This document shows positions 1 through 9,774 of a stretch of 64,000 bases of DNA, in pieces; within the stretch, counting starts at the first letter, position 1; every line of letters starts with the position of its first letter. The stretch spans positions 80,405 through 144,404 of the forward strand of contig JAAZXB010000009.1 of assembly GCA_014240375.1 (NCBI GenBank). Reading direction: 5' to 3'. Source of the stretch: Planctomycetota bacterium (lineage in GTDB: Bacteria > Planctomycetota > UBA8108 > UBA1146). The position numbers and the translations under genes are program-made. The notes below the pieces were generated by a model, which was not told the origin of the DNA, did no database searches, and worked only from the letters and a program-made list of their open reading frames with translations.

Positions 1-191
1 TTCTGGCACGGGATCCAGCGCACCTCTTCCACTTCAGCAAGTTGCAGTGCCGCTCTCGCCAGTTCGACATGGCCGCGATGGATGGGGTCGAAGACTCCTC
101 CTAGCAGTGCAAGCGGGCGAGAATCGTGATCCGTTGGGCACAACTGTCTGACCTCCTGAGAGTGGTAAGGCTCGGGGCAATCGAATGGCAT
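1..191 (-). CDS. nadD: Nicotinate-nucleotide adenylyltransferase, N-terminal part (truncated by window edge)
   Basis: Minus-strand translation from ATG at 191: MPFDCPEPYHSQEVRQLCPTDHDSRPLALLGGVFDPIHRGHVELARAALQLAEVEEVRWIPCQ; GGxFDPxHxGH nucleotidyltransferase motif. Open at window edge, so absent from the ORF track. Confidence 0.85.
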   Translation of the reverse strand, partial: MPFDCPEPYHSQEVRQLCPTDHDSRPLALLGGVFDPIHRGHVELARAALQLAEVEEVRWIPCQ

Positions 192-601
192 CGAACCCTC
201 TGGATGCGGGGGAGTCCAGTCCACAATAGGACGATCTGGAGATGTCTTCTGGGCGAGAGGGTCGAGGGGAGTCGAGATCGGTTCCAGGGGATAGGCACAG
301 GCGGATTCGGATGATCTGTGGCCGCTCGACCCGGTAGATTCAGTGTCCCTGGCCGCAGCCCTTCTAGGTGGCATCGCTTGTCACACCATCTCGTCAGAAG
401 TAGAATCCGGGACTAGGCTTGAGATGGAAACGGTTGGACCGGAGATCTCAGTGAACCAGATCGGGTTCGGCGGCCTATCACTGATTGTGGTGGCGCCGAC
501 CGCCCCGTATCGGGATCATCGAACGGCAGAACTAGATTTCGCAGAAAATCGACCAGGATCCCCGGTAAACCCTGAATTGAGTGAACAGAAGGAGCCCACA
601 A

Positions 602-1744
602 ATGACCGTGCGAACCATCGGAGTTCCCAAGGAGATCAAGCAGCAAGAGCAGCGAGTCTCCCTGGTTCCCTCAGGAGCCTTTCTCTTGATCCAGGCGGGA
701 CACGTCGTGCTGGTGGAGAAGGGTGCCGGAGTGGGAAGTGGCATCTCGGACCAGGAATATGTCAGTGCCGGTTGCCAGATGAGCGACACTGCAGCCGAGG
801 TGTGGGAGCAATCGGAGATCATCGTCAAGGTGAAGGAGCCGCTCGCATCCGAGTATTGCTATCTGCGCAGCGATCTCATCGTCTTCACCTTCTTCCACTT
901 TGCTGCCTCTCGTGAATTGACCGACGCATGTCTCGATTCGGGAGTCTCTGCGGTCGCCTACGAAACCATCGAGGGAGCCAATGGATCGCTGCCGTTGCTG
1001 ACACCGATGAGCGAGGTTGCCGGTCGAATGTCGGTGCTTGCCGGAGCCCGAAATCTGCAGTGCCAGAATGGTGGCAGGGGAGTGCTCTTGCCGGGAGTCC
1101 CGGGGGTTGAACCCGGCCGCGTGTTGGTCCTTGGCGGTGGAGTGGTGGGTGCCAATGCCGCTCGAATGGCCGCTGGACTCGGTGCTCGGGTGAAGATCTT
1201 CGATATCGATCTGGAGCGATTGCGCTATCTCGATGAGACGATGCCCGCCAACGTCAACACCTGCTTCTCGACCCCTTTCGCCATCCATGATTCGGTGCAG
1301 CAGGCAGATCTGGTCATCGGGGCGGTGCTGGTGGCGGGTGATCGAGCCCCGGTCCTGGTGCCCAGGGAGTGGCTCAAGGAGATGCCCAAAGGCTCGGTAA
1401 TCGTCGATGTGGCGGTGGATCAGGGCGGTTGTGTCGAGACTTGCAAGCCGACCACCCACGCCGATCCGACCTATGTCATCGACGGTGTTGTTCACTATTG
1501 CGTGGCCAACATGCCTGGTGCCGTTTCGCGGACCTCGACCTTTGCCCTGACCAATGCAACTCAGCCCTATCTGCTGGAACTGGCCGCGAATGGGCTCCAC
1601 TCCTTTGTCCATGGCGACCACCTCAAGGCTCAGGGCCTCAATGTCAGCAACGGAAAGGTCTTCCATCGTGGAGTGAGCAAGACCTTTGCCATGCCACTGC
1701 ACCCGATCGATGATCTACCCGCCATCGGTGGTGCCGTCAGGTGA
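602..1744 (+). CDS. ald: Alanine dehydrogenase
   Basis: MTVRTIGVPKEIKQQEQRVSLVPSGAFLL...VLGGGVVGANAARMAAGLGARVKIFDID; full-length AlaDH/PNT family. Confidence 0.95.
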   Translation: MTVRTIGVPKEIKQQEQRVSLVPSGAFLLIQAGHVVLVEKGAGVGSGISDQEYVSAGCQMSDTAAEVWEQSEIIVKVKEPLASEYCYLRSDLIVFTFFHFAASRELTDACLDSGVSAVAYETIEGANGSLPLLTPMSEVAGRMSVLAGARNLQCQNGGRGVLLPGVPGVEPGRVLVLGGGVVGANAARMAAGLGARVKIFDIDLERLRYLDETMPANVNTCFSTPFAIHDSVQQADLVIGAVLVAGDRAPVLVPREWLKEMPKGSVIVDVAVDQGGCVETCKPTTHADPTYVIDGVVHYCVANMPGAVSRTSTFALTNATQPYLLELAANGLHSFVHGDHLKAQGLNVSNGKVFHRGVSKTFAMPLHPIDDLPAIGGAVR

Positions 1745-2772
1745 TCGCGGGCAGCGGTGGAGCCGTCGAAGATAGTCCCATTGAGAAATCGCTAGCGCTG
1801 ACACGTCTCTACCAACCGATCGTCGAGGAGATGAAAGCGCTGCGTGAATATCTTCATGATGAGTTCGCATCGTCAGAACCATTTGTGAACGAGTTGCTCG
1901 AGCATCTCGCCAAGTTCAGGGGGAAGCAGATCCGGCCGGCGTGTGTTTTTCTGGCGGGAAAGTGCTTTGGCGAGACCCACCGTGATCACATACGCTGTGC
2001 CGCCGTGGTGGAATTGATTCATACCGCGACCCTCGTTCATGATGATCTGCTCGATCAGGCCGACATCCGCCGTCGTGTGGATACGGTTCACAGCCGGTAC
2101 GGTGATCGAGCCGCCATCTTGCTCGGCGATATTATCTATGCGCGCGGGTTCGTCATCTCCACCGAGGTCGAGGGTGCGGCCAGGCAACTGGCGGAATGCA
2201 CCAGGGAGATCTGCGTCGGAGAGATGCTTCAGGTCGGGAGTGCGGGCGATCTGAACCTTTCAGAAGAGCAGTATTTCGAGATCATCCACCGCAAGACTGC
2301 GATCCTGTATGGCCTCTCTTGCCGACTGGGCGCAACTCTCTCGGGAGCCAGTGACAAGCAGGCGGACGCATTGGAGCGATTCGGGATACTGCTGGGAACT
2401 GCCTTCCAGATCGCCGATGATGCGCTCGATCTGGTGGGCGATCAGGAGAAGGTCGGGAAATCCCTCGGCACCGACCTGGTCAATGGCAAGATGACCTTAC
2501 CGCTGATTTTGTTGCGAGACCGACTCGATGAGAAGAGGCGTGAGTCTCTGATGCAGCTGCTGGAAGCGGCCGCTGCCGGTCACTCCGACAACGCCGCACA
2601 TGCAAAGCTATTGAAGTGGTTCGAGCAGAAGGGGATCCTCGATAGGGTCCAGCAGCGAGCCAGCGATTCGATCGATGGGGCGCTCGAAGCGCTTCGAGAC
2701 GCTTCGGGGCCCGGTCCTGCGCGCGAGCGACTCGAAGAGCTGGCCCGATTCGTGGTCCGGCGCGAACTGTAG
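1741..2772 (+). CDS. Polyprenyl diphosphate synthase (IspB/HepT-like)
   Basis: GKQIRPACVFLAGK, HTATLVHDDLLDQADIRRR (DDxxD) and FQIADDALDLVGD motifs; overlaps ald stop. Confidence 0.92.
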   Translation: MIAGSGGAVEDSPIEKSLALTRLYQPIVEEMKALREYLHDEFASSEPFVNELLEHLAKFRGKQIRPACVFLAGKCFGETHRDHIRCAAVVELIHTATLVHDDLLDQADIRRRVDTVHSRYGDRAAILLGDIIYARGFVISTEVEGAARQLAECTREICVGEMLQVGSAGDLNLSEEQYFEIIHRKTAILYGLSCRLGATLSGASDKQADALERFGILLGTAFQIADDALDLVGDQEKVGKSLGTDLVNGKMTLPLILLRDRLDEKRRESLMQLLEAAAAGHSDNAAHAKLLKWFEQKGILDRVQQRASDSIDGALEALRDASGPGPARERLEELARFVVRREL

Positions 2773-2781
2773 GAGAGGGTG

Positions 2782-3276
2782 ATGACGGCCAAAGGAAAGT
2801 CTCAACTTTCACATACCGATGACGAGGGTAACGCACGAATGGTCGATGTCGGAGACAAGGCCGTGACCGACCGCCGCGCTGTCGCCGAGGGCATGATCCG
2901 CATGCAAGTCTCGACCTTGCGCCTGATCATCGATGGTGAAGTACAAAAAGGGGATGTGCTGGCAGTGGCGAGGCTCGCAGCCATCCAGGGTGCAAAGCAG
3001 ACCTCGAACTTGATACCACTCTGCCATCCTCTGCCACTCGACAATGTCGCCGTGGAGATGGAAGAGGGTGAAGACGACGATGGCGGGTGGGTTCGCATGT
3101 CCGTGACGACACGAGTCACCGCGCGTACCGGCGTCGAGATGGAAGCACTGTCGGCAGTGTCGGTCGGTTTGTTGACCATCTACGATATGTGCAAGGCGGT
3201 CGATCGAGGGATGGAGATTTGCGGTGTGCGATTGCTCGAGAAATCGGGTGGCCGCAGTGGAGACTGGACTCGCTGA
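2782..3276 (+). CDS. moaC: Cyclic pyranopterin monophosphate synthase MoaC
   Basis: [28 protein letters not shown]...[13 protein letters not shown]...[29 protein letters not shown]. Confidence 0.95.
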   Translation: MTAKGKSQLSHTDDEGNARMVDVGDKAVTDRRAVAEGMIRMQVSTLRLIIDGEVQKGDVLAVARLAAIQGAKQTSNLIPLCHPLPLDNVAVEMEEGEDDDGGWVRMSVTTRVTARTGVEMEALSAVSVGLLTIYDMCKAVDRGMEICGVRLLEKSGGRSGDWTR

Positions 3277-3303
3277 ACTGATTTTTCCTGGAGGAAACAA
3301 CGG

Positions 3304-4170
3304 ATGGCACAGATCATCGATGGCAAGGCACGGGCGAAAGAGATTCGCAAGCAACTGAAAGGGCGAGTGCACGACTTCCAGGTCGAGACTGGCCACCCTC
3401 CCGGGCTGGGAGTGATCCTGGTGGGAGAAGATCCGGCCAGTGCCGTCTATGTGAGAAACAAGGAGCGGGCCTGCGCCAGGACCGGAATTCGCTCCTTCCA
3501 CCATCCACTGGCGAAAGACGCGACCCAGCAACAACTGGAGCAACTGATCGACCAGCTCAATGAGGATCCACAAGTGCACGGGATCCTCCTCCAGTTACCG
3601 TTGCCTTCGCACCTCGATGCCGAGCCTCTGTTGTTGAGGATCTCTCCCGACAAGGATGCGGACGGCTTCCATCCGGTCAATGCCGGCAGACTCGCGGTAG
3701 GACAGCCGACTTTCGTTCCCTGTACTCCGCTCGGTTGTATCGATCTGCTCCAGACTGCAGGAGTTACCCTTCAGGGAGCCGATGCTGTGGTGGTAGGTAG
3801 ATCCAACATCGTCGGAAAGCCGGTCGCTCAACTGTTGCTTGCAGAGGGCGCAACGGTGACGATCTGTCACTCGAAGACCCAGAACCTGGCCGCACACATC
3901 GGGCGTGCGGATGTGGTGGTGGCCGCGGTCGGTCGTCCAGAGATGATCCGAGGAGAATGGATCAAACCTGGAGCCGCGGTGATCGATGTGGGAATCAATC
4001 GAATCGACGACGGTTCGATCGTCGGAGACGTCGAATTTGAGGCCGCCAGTGAACGCGCCGGGTGTATCACTCCCGTACCTGGTGGTGTCGGCCCGATGAC
4101 GGTGGCCAAATTGCTCGAGAACACCCTTGCGGGAGCGATTCGGTTCGAGGAGTGCAAACTACAAGAGTGA
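3304..4170 (+). CDS. folD: Bifunctional methylenetetrahydrofolate dehydrogenase/cyclohydrolase
   Basis: GLGVILVGEDPASAVYVRNKERAC, GILLQLPLPSHLD, DKDADGFHPVNAGRL, TPVPGGVGPMTVAKLLENT. Confidence 0.97.
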   Translation: MAQIIDGKARAKEIRKQLKGRVHDFQVETGHPPGLGVILVGEDPASAVYVRNKERACARTGIRSFHHPLAKDATQQQLEQLIDQLNEDPQVHGILLQLPLPSHLDAEPLLLRISPDKDADGFHPVNAGRLAVGQPTFVPCTPLGCIDLLQTAGVTLQGADAVVVGRSNIVGKPVAQLLLAEGATVTICHSKTQNLAAHIGRADVVVAAVGRPEMIRGEWIKPGAAVIDVGINRIDDGSIVGDVEFEAASERAGCITPVPGGVGPMTVAKLLENTLAGAIRFEECKLQE

Positions 4171-4181
4171 CGGAGATTTCG

Positions 4182-5948
4182 ATGGAGCCATCCGGGAATC
4201 AGATCATCAAGTTGCCAGCGTTGCTGGTCGATCAGATCGCCGCCGGCGAAGTGGTCGAGAGACCGTCCTCGGTGGTCAAGGAACTGATCGAAAATTCACT
4301 GGATGCGGGTTCGTCGCTGATCGATGTCGAACTCGAAGACGGGGGCAAGCGCCTGATCCAGGTGACCGACGATGGTCAGGGGATCGAGCCGTCACAACTC
4401 CCTCTGGCGCTAACGAGCCATGCCACCTCGAAGTTGAAGGTGGCTGAGGACCTTCACCGGATCTTGACCCTTGGATTTCGTGGTGAGGCACTCGCCAGTA
4501 TCGCGGCGGTAGCGACGGTGGAGATCGCGTCTCGTACTGCAGATGAAGAGGTAGCCCACAGGGTCCAGGGCAGCGAGGGGACCATCGAGATTCAATCGCC
4601 GATCGCGATGAGGCCGGGAACCCGGGTTGCGGTCAAGGATCTGTTCTCTGCAGTGCCCGCTCGTCGTCGCTTTCTCAAGGCCAGTTCCGCAGAAGTGGCT
4701 CGCTGCTCTGCAGCCCTCAAGGGCGCAGCACTGGCCCATCCTACCGTCGGCTTCTCCCTCACTCATGACGGGAGAACGGTGCTGAAGTACCGCGCCGATC
4801 AATCGCTCTCCGAGCGAATTTCGGAGGTGCTGGGCTCGGAGATCGGTGGCCGGATGATTGCAGTTTCCGGTGATGATGGTGTGTCGGGGTGGGTGGCGCG
4901 TCCCGATCTCCAGCGCAGGAATGGCGATGGGATCTGGACCTTTCTCAACGGGAGACCACTTCGAGACCGCGTACTTCAGCACGCAGTGCGTGAAGGATAC
5001 CGTGGCTTTCAGATTCCAGGGCAGTATCCGGTCGCGGTGGTCGGGATCGAACTCGATCCTGGTGAAGTCGATGTCAACGTGCATCCTTCGAAACTGGAAG
5101 TTCGCTTTCGCAATCGAGAAGATGTTCACCGGAAAATTCGACGGGCGATCCGCTGTGCGCTGGAGAGCGCGGGATCGGTTCCCAACTTACCGCTGGAAGA
5201 TTCGGCATTGCCCGATCTGATTCCGGCGGCTGGGCATGTCGAGATGGTCTCTTCGGATGTGAATGGCGAGCGAGTTGTCGAGCGAGCGGCTCCCTTTGGC
5301 GACCCGGTCGCCTGTGCCGATCCTTTGATCACGGGTCCGCGGGAAGCACTGGTGGAGAGACCAAATCTGGTGAGAGATTCGGTCCGGGTCTTCCAGGTGC
5401 GAGACTCGTTTTTGGTGTTGGAAGAAAACGATGGCTTACGTGTCATCGACCAGCACGCACTGCACGAAAAGATCCTCTACGAGAAGATTCTCGTCGCTCG
5501 AGAGCAAGGAACTCTTTGTCAAGGATTGCTGGTGCCGGAGCCGGTGCCGCTCGATCCGGATCAATGGTCGCTGTTTGTCGAGTACAAGGAGGCACTGGCG
5601 GAATTGGGACTGGAAGCGGAAGAGTTCGGCGATGGGGTGGCGCTGGTGAGAGCGGTTCCCCAGGGATTTGAATCGAGCGATCCGGCCGATCTGCTGCGAG
5701 AGGTCCTGGTCAAGTTCGAGTCGGTTCGCAGTTCAGCAGCCGCACTTCCCGATCTGCGGGAGCGGTTACTCCAGACGATGGCCTGCAAGGCTGCTGTGAA
5801 GGCGGGTCAGCCACTTTCCCCGGAGGCTCAGGAGGATCTGATCCAGGGGCGAGAACAGGCCTTTCAGCCGTGGAATTGCCCGCACGGGCGACCCTCGGAA
5901 CTGTTCATCTCCTGGCAAGAGTTGGAGCGACGTTTCGACCGCAAATGA
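4182..5948 (+). CDS. mutL: DNA mismatch repair protein MutL
   Basis: IIKLPALLVDQIAAGEVVERPSSVVKELIENSLDAG, GHL ATPase; C-terminal dimerisation domain ending CPHGRPSELFIS. The ORF-track start at 4062 overlaps folD; ATG at 4182 preferred. Confidence 0.95.
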   Translation: MEPSGNQIIKLPALLVDQIAAGEVVERPSSVVKELIENSLDAGSSLIDVELEDGGKRLIQVTDDGQGIEPSQLPLALTSHATSKLKVAEDLHRILTLGFRGEALASIAAVATVEIASRTADEEVAHRVQGSEGTIEIQSPIAMRPGTRVAVKDLFSAVPARRRFLKASSAEVARCSAALKGAALAHPTVGFSLTHDGRTVLKYRADQSLSERISEVLGSEIGGRMIAVSGDDGVSGWVARPDLQRRNGDGIWTFLNGRPLRDRVLQHAVREGYRGFQIPGQYPVAVVGIELDPGEVDVNVHPSKLEVRFRNREDVHRKIRRAIRCALESAGSVPNLPLEDSALPDLIPAAGHVEMVSSDVNGERVVERAAPFGDPVACADPLITGPREALVERPNLVRDSVRVFQVRDSFLVLEENDGLRVIDQHALHEKILYEKILVAREQGTLCQGLLVPEPVPLDPDQWSLFVEYKEALAELGLEAEEFGDGVALVRAVPQGFESSDPADLLREVLVKFESVRSSAAALPDLRERLLQTMACKAAVKAGQPLSPEAQEDLIQGREQAFQPWNCPHGRPSELFISWQELERRFDRK

Positions 5949-6064
5949 GATGCGGTTGGCTTCCCGACACAAGCCCTTCATGGTAGTTCTATAGCCACGT
6001 TGACGGGCGTTCTTACTGCACTCCTTTGTTACTCGCTGACTGGTCGGCGTTGCATGAGGTATCG

Positions 6065-7153
6065 ATGGAACCGAAGGCTGTCAATCCTGAGATGATCGTG
6101 GCGCTGGCCTCTGGGCTGGCTGCAACCCGTCGTCGCCGGATCCGCGAGAAACTCGAGTCGGTGGGAGCCACCGTCTCGCTGGTGGAGGGCTCGGAGCGTC
6201 ACTACTTCGAGTTACGAGGTGAAATCGCCGCACTTCAGACCCTTTCCATCGACAGTTGGCCCGGAGTTGCCAAGGTGATGGTGCTGGGCGAGTCTGCGAT
6301 GCACTGGGCTCCCGACAAAGCGAAGGATTGCGCTCCGATCCAGGTTGGAACTCATACGGTGGGCGTGGGAGAGTTGACGATCATCGCTGGTCCTTGCGCC
6401 ATCGAGGAGCAGGAGCGAGCCCTGAGAATCGCCGAGCGAGTCGGAGCCACTGGCGCCGATCTGTTCAGGGGCGGGGCCTACAAGCCTCGGACTTCCCCTT
6501 ATGCATTTCAAGGGCTGGGAGCCGATGCCTTGCCGATCCTCGAGCAGGTTCGTCGCCAGACAGGTCTGGGGATCATCACGGAGGTACTCGATGCTCGAGA
6601 TGTCGAGCGAGTCAGCCAGGTCGCTGACATGCTTCAGGTGGGCAGCCGCAACATGCACAATTACTCATTGCTGAAGGAACTGGGACAGGCCTCGACACCG
6701 GTGTTGTTGAAGAGAGGCTTTGCTTCGACCATCGATGAGTGGCTGATGGCTGCGGAATACATCCTCAGTGGTGGTAACTCGATGGTAGTCCTGTGCGAGC
6801 GCGGAATCCGCTGCGGAGCTGCCAGTCGCAAGGTGGTGCTGGATCTGGGAGCGATCTCTGAGGTGAAGCAGCGGACTCATCTACCAGTTTTCATCGACCC
6901 GTCCCATGGCAGTGGTGAGGCGTACCGGGTTCCTTCACTGGCCCGGGCTGCGGTGGCAGCGGGAGCCGATGGATTGCTGATCGAGGTTCACGATCAACCG
7001 TGGGAGGCGCTCTCGGATGGGCGTCAGGCATTGACCCCTGAGCAGTTCGATCAACTGGTTCCCGAACTGCGGAGCATTCGAACCGCACTGGGCGAGAAAA
7101 AAACCGAGTACTCGGAGCATGTGGTGGAATCTTCCAGCGGGGAGGAACGTTGA
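6065..7153 (+). CDS. aroF: 3-deoxy-7-phosphoheptulonate synthase (AroF/AroG type I-beta, ACT-like N-terminus)
   Basis: IIAGPCAIEEQERALRIAERV, FRGGAYKPRTSPYAFQGLG, VFIDPSHGSGEAYRVP. Confidence 0.93.
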   Translation: MEPKAVNPEMIVALASGLAATRRRRIREKLESVGATVSLVEGSERHYFELRGEIAALQTLSIDSWPGVAKVMVLGESAMHWAPDKAKDCAPIQVGTHTVGVGELTIIAGPCAIEEQERALRIAERVGATGADLFRGGAYKPRTSPYAFQGLGADALPILEQVRRQTGLGIITEVLDARDVERVSQVADMLQVGSRNMHNYSLLKELGQASTPVLLKRGFASTIDEWLMAAEYILSGGNSMVVLCERGIRCGAASRKVVLDLGAISEVKQRTHLPVFIDPSHGSGEAYRVPSLARAAVAAGADGLLIEVHDQPWEALSDGRQALTPEQFDQLVPELRSIRTALGEKKTEYSEHVVESSSGEER

Positions 7154-8463
7154 CTCGCCCAGGACCATCCGGCTGGTCAGACTTCGAGTCGAGCGAGATC
7201 GCTCCCGGTGCTTCGCTGCACATCCGCCAGGAATCGAGAAGGAAAACCAGCCGCCTGAGGGTCTCCTGGATCCACAATATGGGACCGGATGCGGCTCAGA
7301 ATTGCCTGGTTCCTTCCTGCCTGCTGAGAGGCTCGCGCTCCTTCCCCTCGTTGAGGGAGATCAGTCGAAGAAGTGAAGAACTCTGGGGGCTCGGGATCGG
7401 CGGGTCGATCGACCGGGCAGGACAGTTGCAGATTGTCTCGATCAATGCAGAGTTTGCAGAAGATTCTCGCCTCCCTGGAGGTGAGGGGGTGCTCTCCGAT
7501 GCGGTCGATTTCATTCGAGAAGTGATCCTACAGCCGCACCTGGTCGAGGGTTGTTTCGATGAAGATACGGTCAGTTCCGAGGTGTCTCAGCACCGCAGAA
7601 GCATCGAGGGGCGCTTCGATGATAAGCGCTCCTGGGCGATGCAACGCTGTATCGAGGAGACATGTCACGACGAACCATGGCGCTTCCATGAGTACGGCAC
7701 CATCGAGTCGCTCGATCAAGCGACCGCGGAGTCGGTCACCGCAGATTGGAAGAAGTCCATCGGGAGTGCACCGATGCACGTGCATTTCAGTAGCGAGGCC
7801 AGATCCGATTCGATCACCGAAATATTGCTTCCGCTCTTTGACGGGCATGATCAGCAAACCGCAACTCTTGCCGATCGCTTTCCGCGCAAGGGTGCCGGGG
7901 AGGTCCGGGAGTTGGAGGAACACTTCCACGGGCAGCAGGCCAATCTGGTGATTTCATTTCGAACCTCCACCGGCCATGGCGACCCCCTTCAGGAATCGAT
8001 GATGATCGCCTGTGGAGTGATCGGTGGATTTCCGCACTCGCGCCTCTTTACCCAGGTCCGGGAGAAGCAGAGCCTCTGTTATTCGGTCAATGCTCTCTTC
8101 GATGGCAGTTCTGGAATGATGCTGGTCAATGCCGGGATCGATGGGGATACCGCGATTCAGACCCGCGAGAGCATCCTCGAGCAGATCGATGTGGTGAAGA
8201 GAGGCGAGTTCTCGGCAGACGAGTTTCAGATGACCCTCGATGCATGGGATTCAAGATTGAGGATGACCCAGGATTCTCCCGCCTCCCTGGCAGAGTTCGA
8301 TCTGGTCTCGCGACTGATCGGGAGAGACCCGACCATCGATGGATTGCGTGAGCGAGTCTCACGAGTGACTCGAGAGGGGGTCATCGAGGCGGCAAACCGG
8401 CTCGAGACCGACCTGATCTACCTGCTTTCTCCGGAGGATGACCAGAGAGAGGACTTACAGTGA
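7150..8463 (+). CDS. M16-family peptidase-like protein lacking HxxEH (non-catalytic partner)
   Basis: M16 fold-like C-terminus (GVIGGFPHSRLFTQVREKQSLCYSVNALFDGSSGMMLVNAGID); no HxxEH; coupled to the next M16 gene. Confidence 0.75.
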   Translation: MTRPGPSGWSDFESSEIAPGASLHIRQESRRKTSRLRVSWIHNMGPDAAQNCLVPSCLLRGSRSFPSLREISRRSEELWGLGIGGSIDRAGQLQIVSINAEFAEDSRLPGGEGVLSDAVDFIREVILQPHLVEGCFDEDTVSSEVSQHRRSIEGRFDDKRSWAMQRCIEETCHDEPWRFHEYGTIESLDQATAESVTADWKKSIGSAPMHVHFSSEARSDSITEILLPLFDGHDQQTATLADRFPRKGAGEVRELEEHFHGQQANLVISFRTSTGHGDPLQESMMIACGVIGGFPHSRLFTQVREKQSLCYSVNALFDGSSGMMLVNAGIDGDTAIQTRESILEQIDVVKRGEFSADEFQMTLDAWDSRLRMTQDSPASLAEFDLVSRLIGRDPTIDGLRERVSRVTREGVIEAANRLETDLIYLLSPEDDQREDLQ

Positions 8464-9755
8464 CCTGGATCGGTGATGAAATCATCCTGGAGAATGCGAC
8501 CCTCGGCGAACGGGTCGTGGAGCGGACTCATGCCAGTGGTGCGACCGTCGCCTTTTGTCGCAAGCCAGGCTACCTGCGTCGATACGCCTGTTTCTCGACT
8601 CACTTCGGCAGTGTCGATGATCGCTATCGAATCAACGGTGGTCCGGAAGTGCTGCTGCCCGATGGGATCGCACACTTCCTCGAACACAAGATGTTCGAGG
8701 GCCCTGAAGAGGACGCCTTTGTTCAGTTCAGTCGCATGGGTGCCAGCGCCAATGCCTTCACCAGCTTTGTCGGCACCACCTATCTGTTCTCCTGCGTCGA
8801 CGGCTTCTTTCCTTGTCTCGACCATCTGGTTCGGTTCGTCCAGCAACCTCATTTCACGACAGAGAATGTCGAGAAGGAGAAGGGAATCATCGGTCAGGAG
8901 ATCCGCATGTATGCCGACAATCCTGGCTGGAGGGTCTACTTCAACTTGCTGGCGGGGCTCTACAAGAACCACCCCGTGGCCAACGACATCGCAGGAACTG
9001 AACAGACCATCGCAGGGATCACCCCGCAGCTGCTGGATCGATGCTGGAGCACCTTTTACCATCCATCGAATATGATCCTCCTGGCAGTGGCCGATGAGGA
9101 TCAGGAGACCTTTTTCGAGGCGGCTGGAAGGCTGTTGTCGGAACAGGATCTCGGGCCGGCACCTGCAGTGGAGAAGATCCTCACCAAGGAGCCCGCTGCC
9201 CTGGCACAGCAGCAGATTCGCCAGCAGATGCCGGTGGGACGATCGAAAGTGTTACTGGGGTGGAAGGACCTCCACCCTGGAATCAGCGGGCGGGACCTGA
9301 TGCGCAAGGAGTTGGTCACGGAAGTGATGCTCGAATGCGTTTTCGGTCAGAGTGGTCCGTTGTTCGAGGAGTTGTACCGCAAGGATCTGATCGACGACTC
9401 CTTCGCTACCTCCTACCAGATCCACTCGGACGTGGGGCATTCCGCAACTGGCGGAGATTCGGCCGATCCCGATCGTCTCGTCGATGTAATTCGCGAAGAG
9501 GTCGGTAAGATCCGCAAGGTGGGGATCGATCCGGTCGATATCGAACGTCAGCGTCGTTCCGCCATAGGATACTTGCTTCGAGCTTTCAACTCGCTCGACC
9601 ACATCGCGGGCAGTTATTGCGGAACTCGGTTCCTCGACGGCGACCCCTTCGAGGTGGTCGATTTGCTGGCAGAGATCACCACGAAAGAGGTCGAAGAGCG
9701 GCTTCAGGAGCACCTGATCCCCGATCAGATGTCCTCTTCCATCGTCACCTCATGA
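8460..9755 (+). CDS. M16-family zinc metallopeptidase
   Basis: HFLEHKMFEGPEEDAF (HxxEH) and downstream N-lobe features; overlaps previous stop. Confidence 0.88.
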   Translation: MTWIGDEIILENATLGERVVERTHASGATVAFCRKPGYLRRYACFSTHFGSVDDRYRINGGPEVLLPDGIAHFLEHKMFEGPEEDAFVQFSRMGASANAFTSFVGTTYLFSCVDGFFPCLDHLVRFVQQPHFTTENVEKEKGIIGQEIRMYADNPGWRVYFNLLAGLYKNHPVANDIAGTEQTIAGITPQLLDRCWSTFYHPSNMILLAVADEDQETFFEAAGRLLSEQDLGPAPAVEKILTKEPAALAQQQIRQQMPVGRSKVLLGWKDLHPGISGRDLMRKELVTEVMLECVFGQSGPLFEELYRKDLIDDSFATSYQIHSDVGHSATGGDSADPDRLVDVIREEVGKIRKVGIDPVDIERQRRSAIGYLLRAFNSLDHIAGSYCGTRFLDGDPFEVVDLLAEITTKEVEERLQEHLIPDQMSSSIVTS

Positions 9756-9774
9756 AATGAGAGTGGGTTTCAAG

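Noticed and set aside
343-915. 190-aa plus ORF upstream of ald
   Set aside because: Overlaps ald out of frame; composition is not protein-like.
671-1702. 343-aa minus-strand ORF opposite ald
   Set aside because: Fully antisense to a clear alanine dehydrogenase; no domain.
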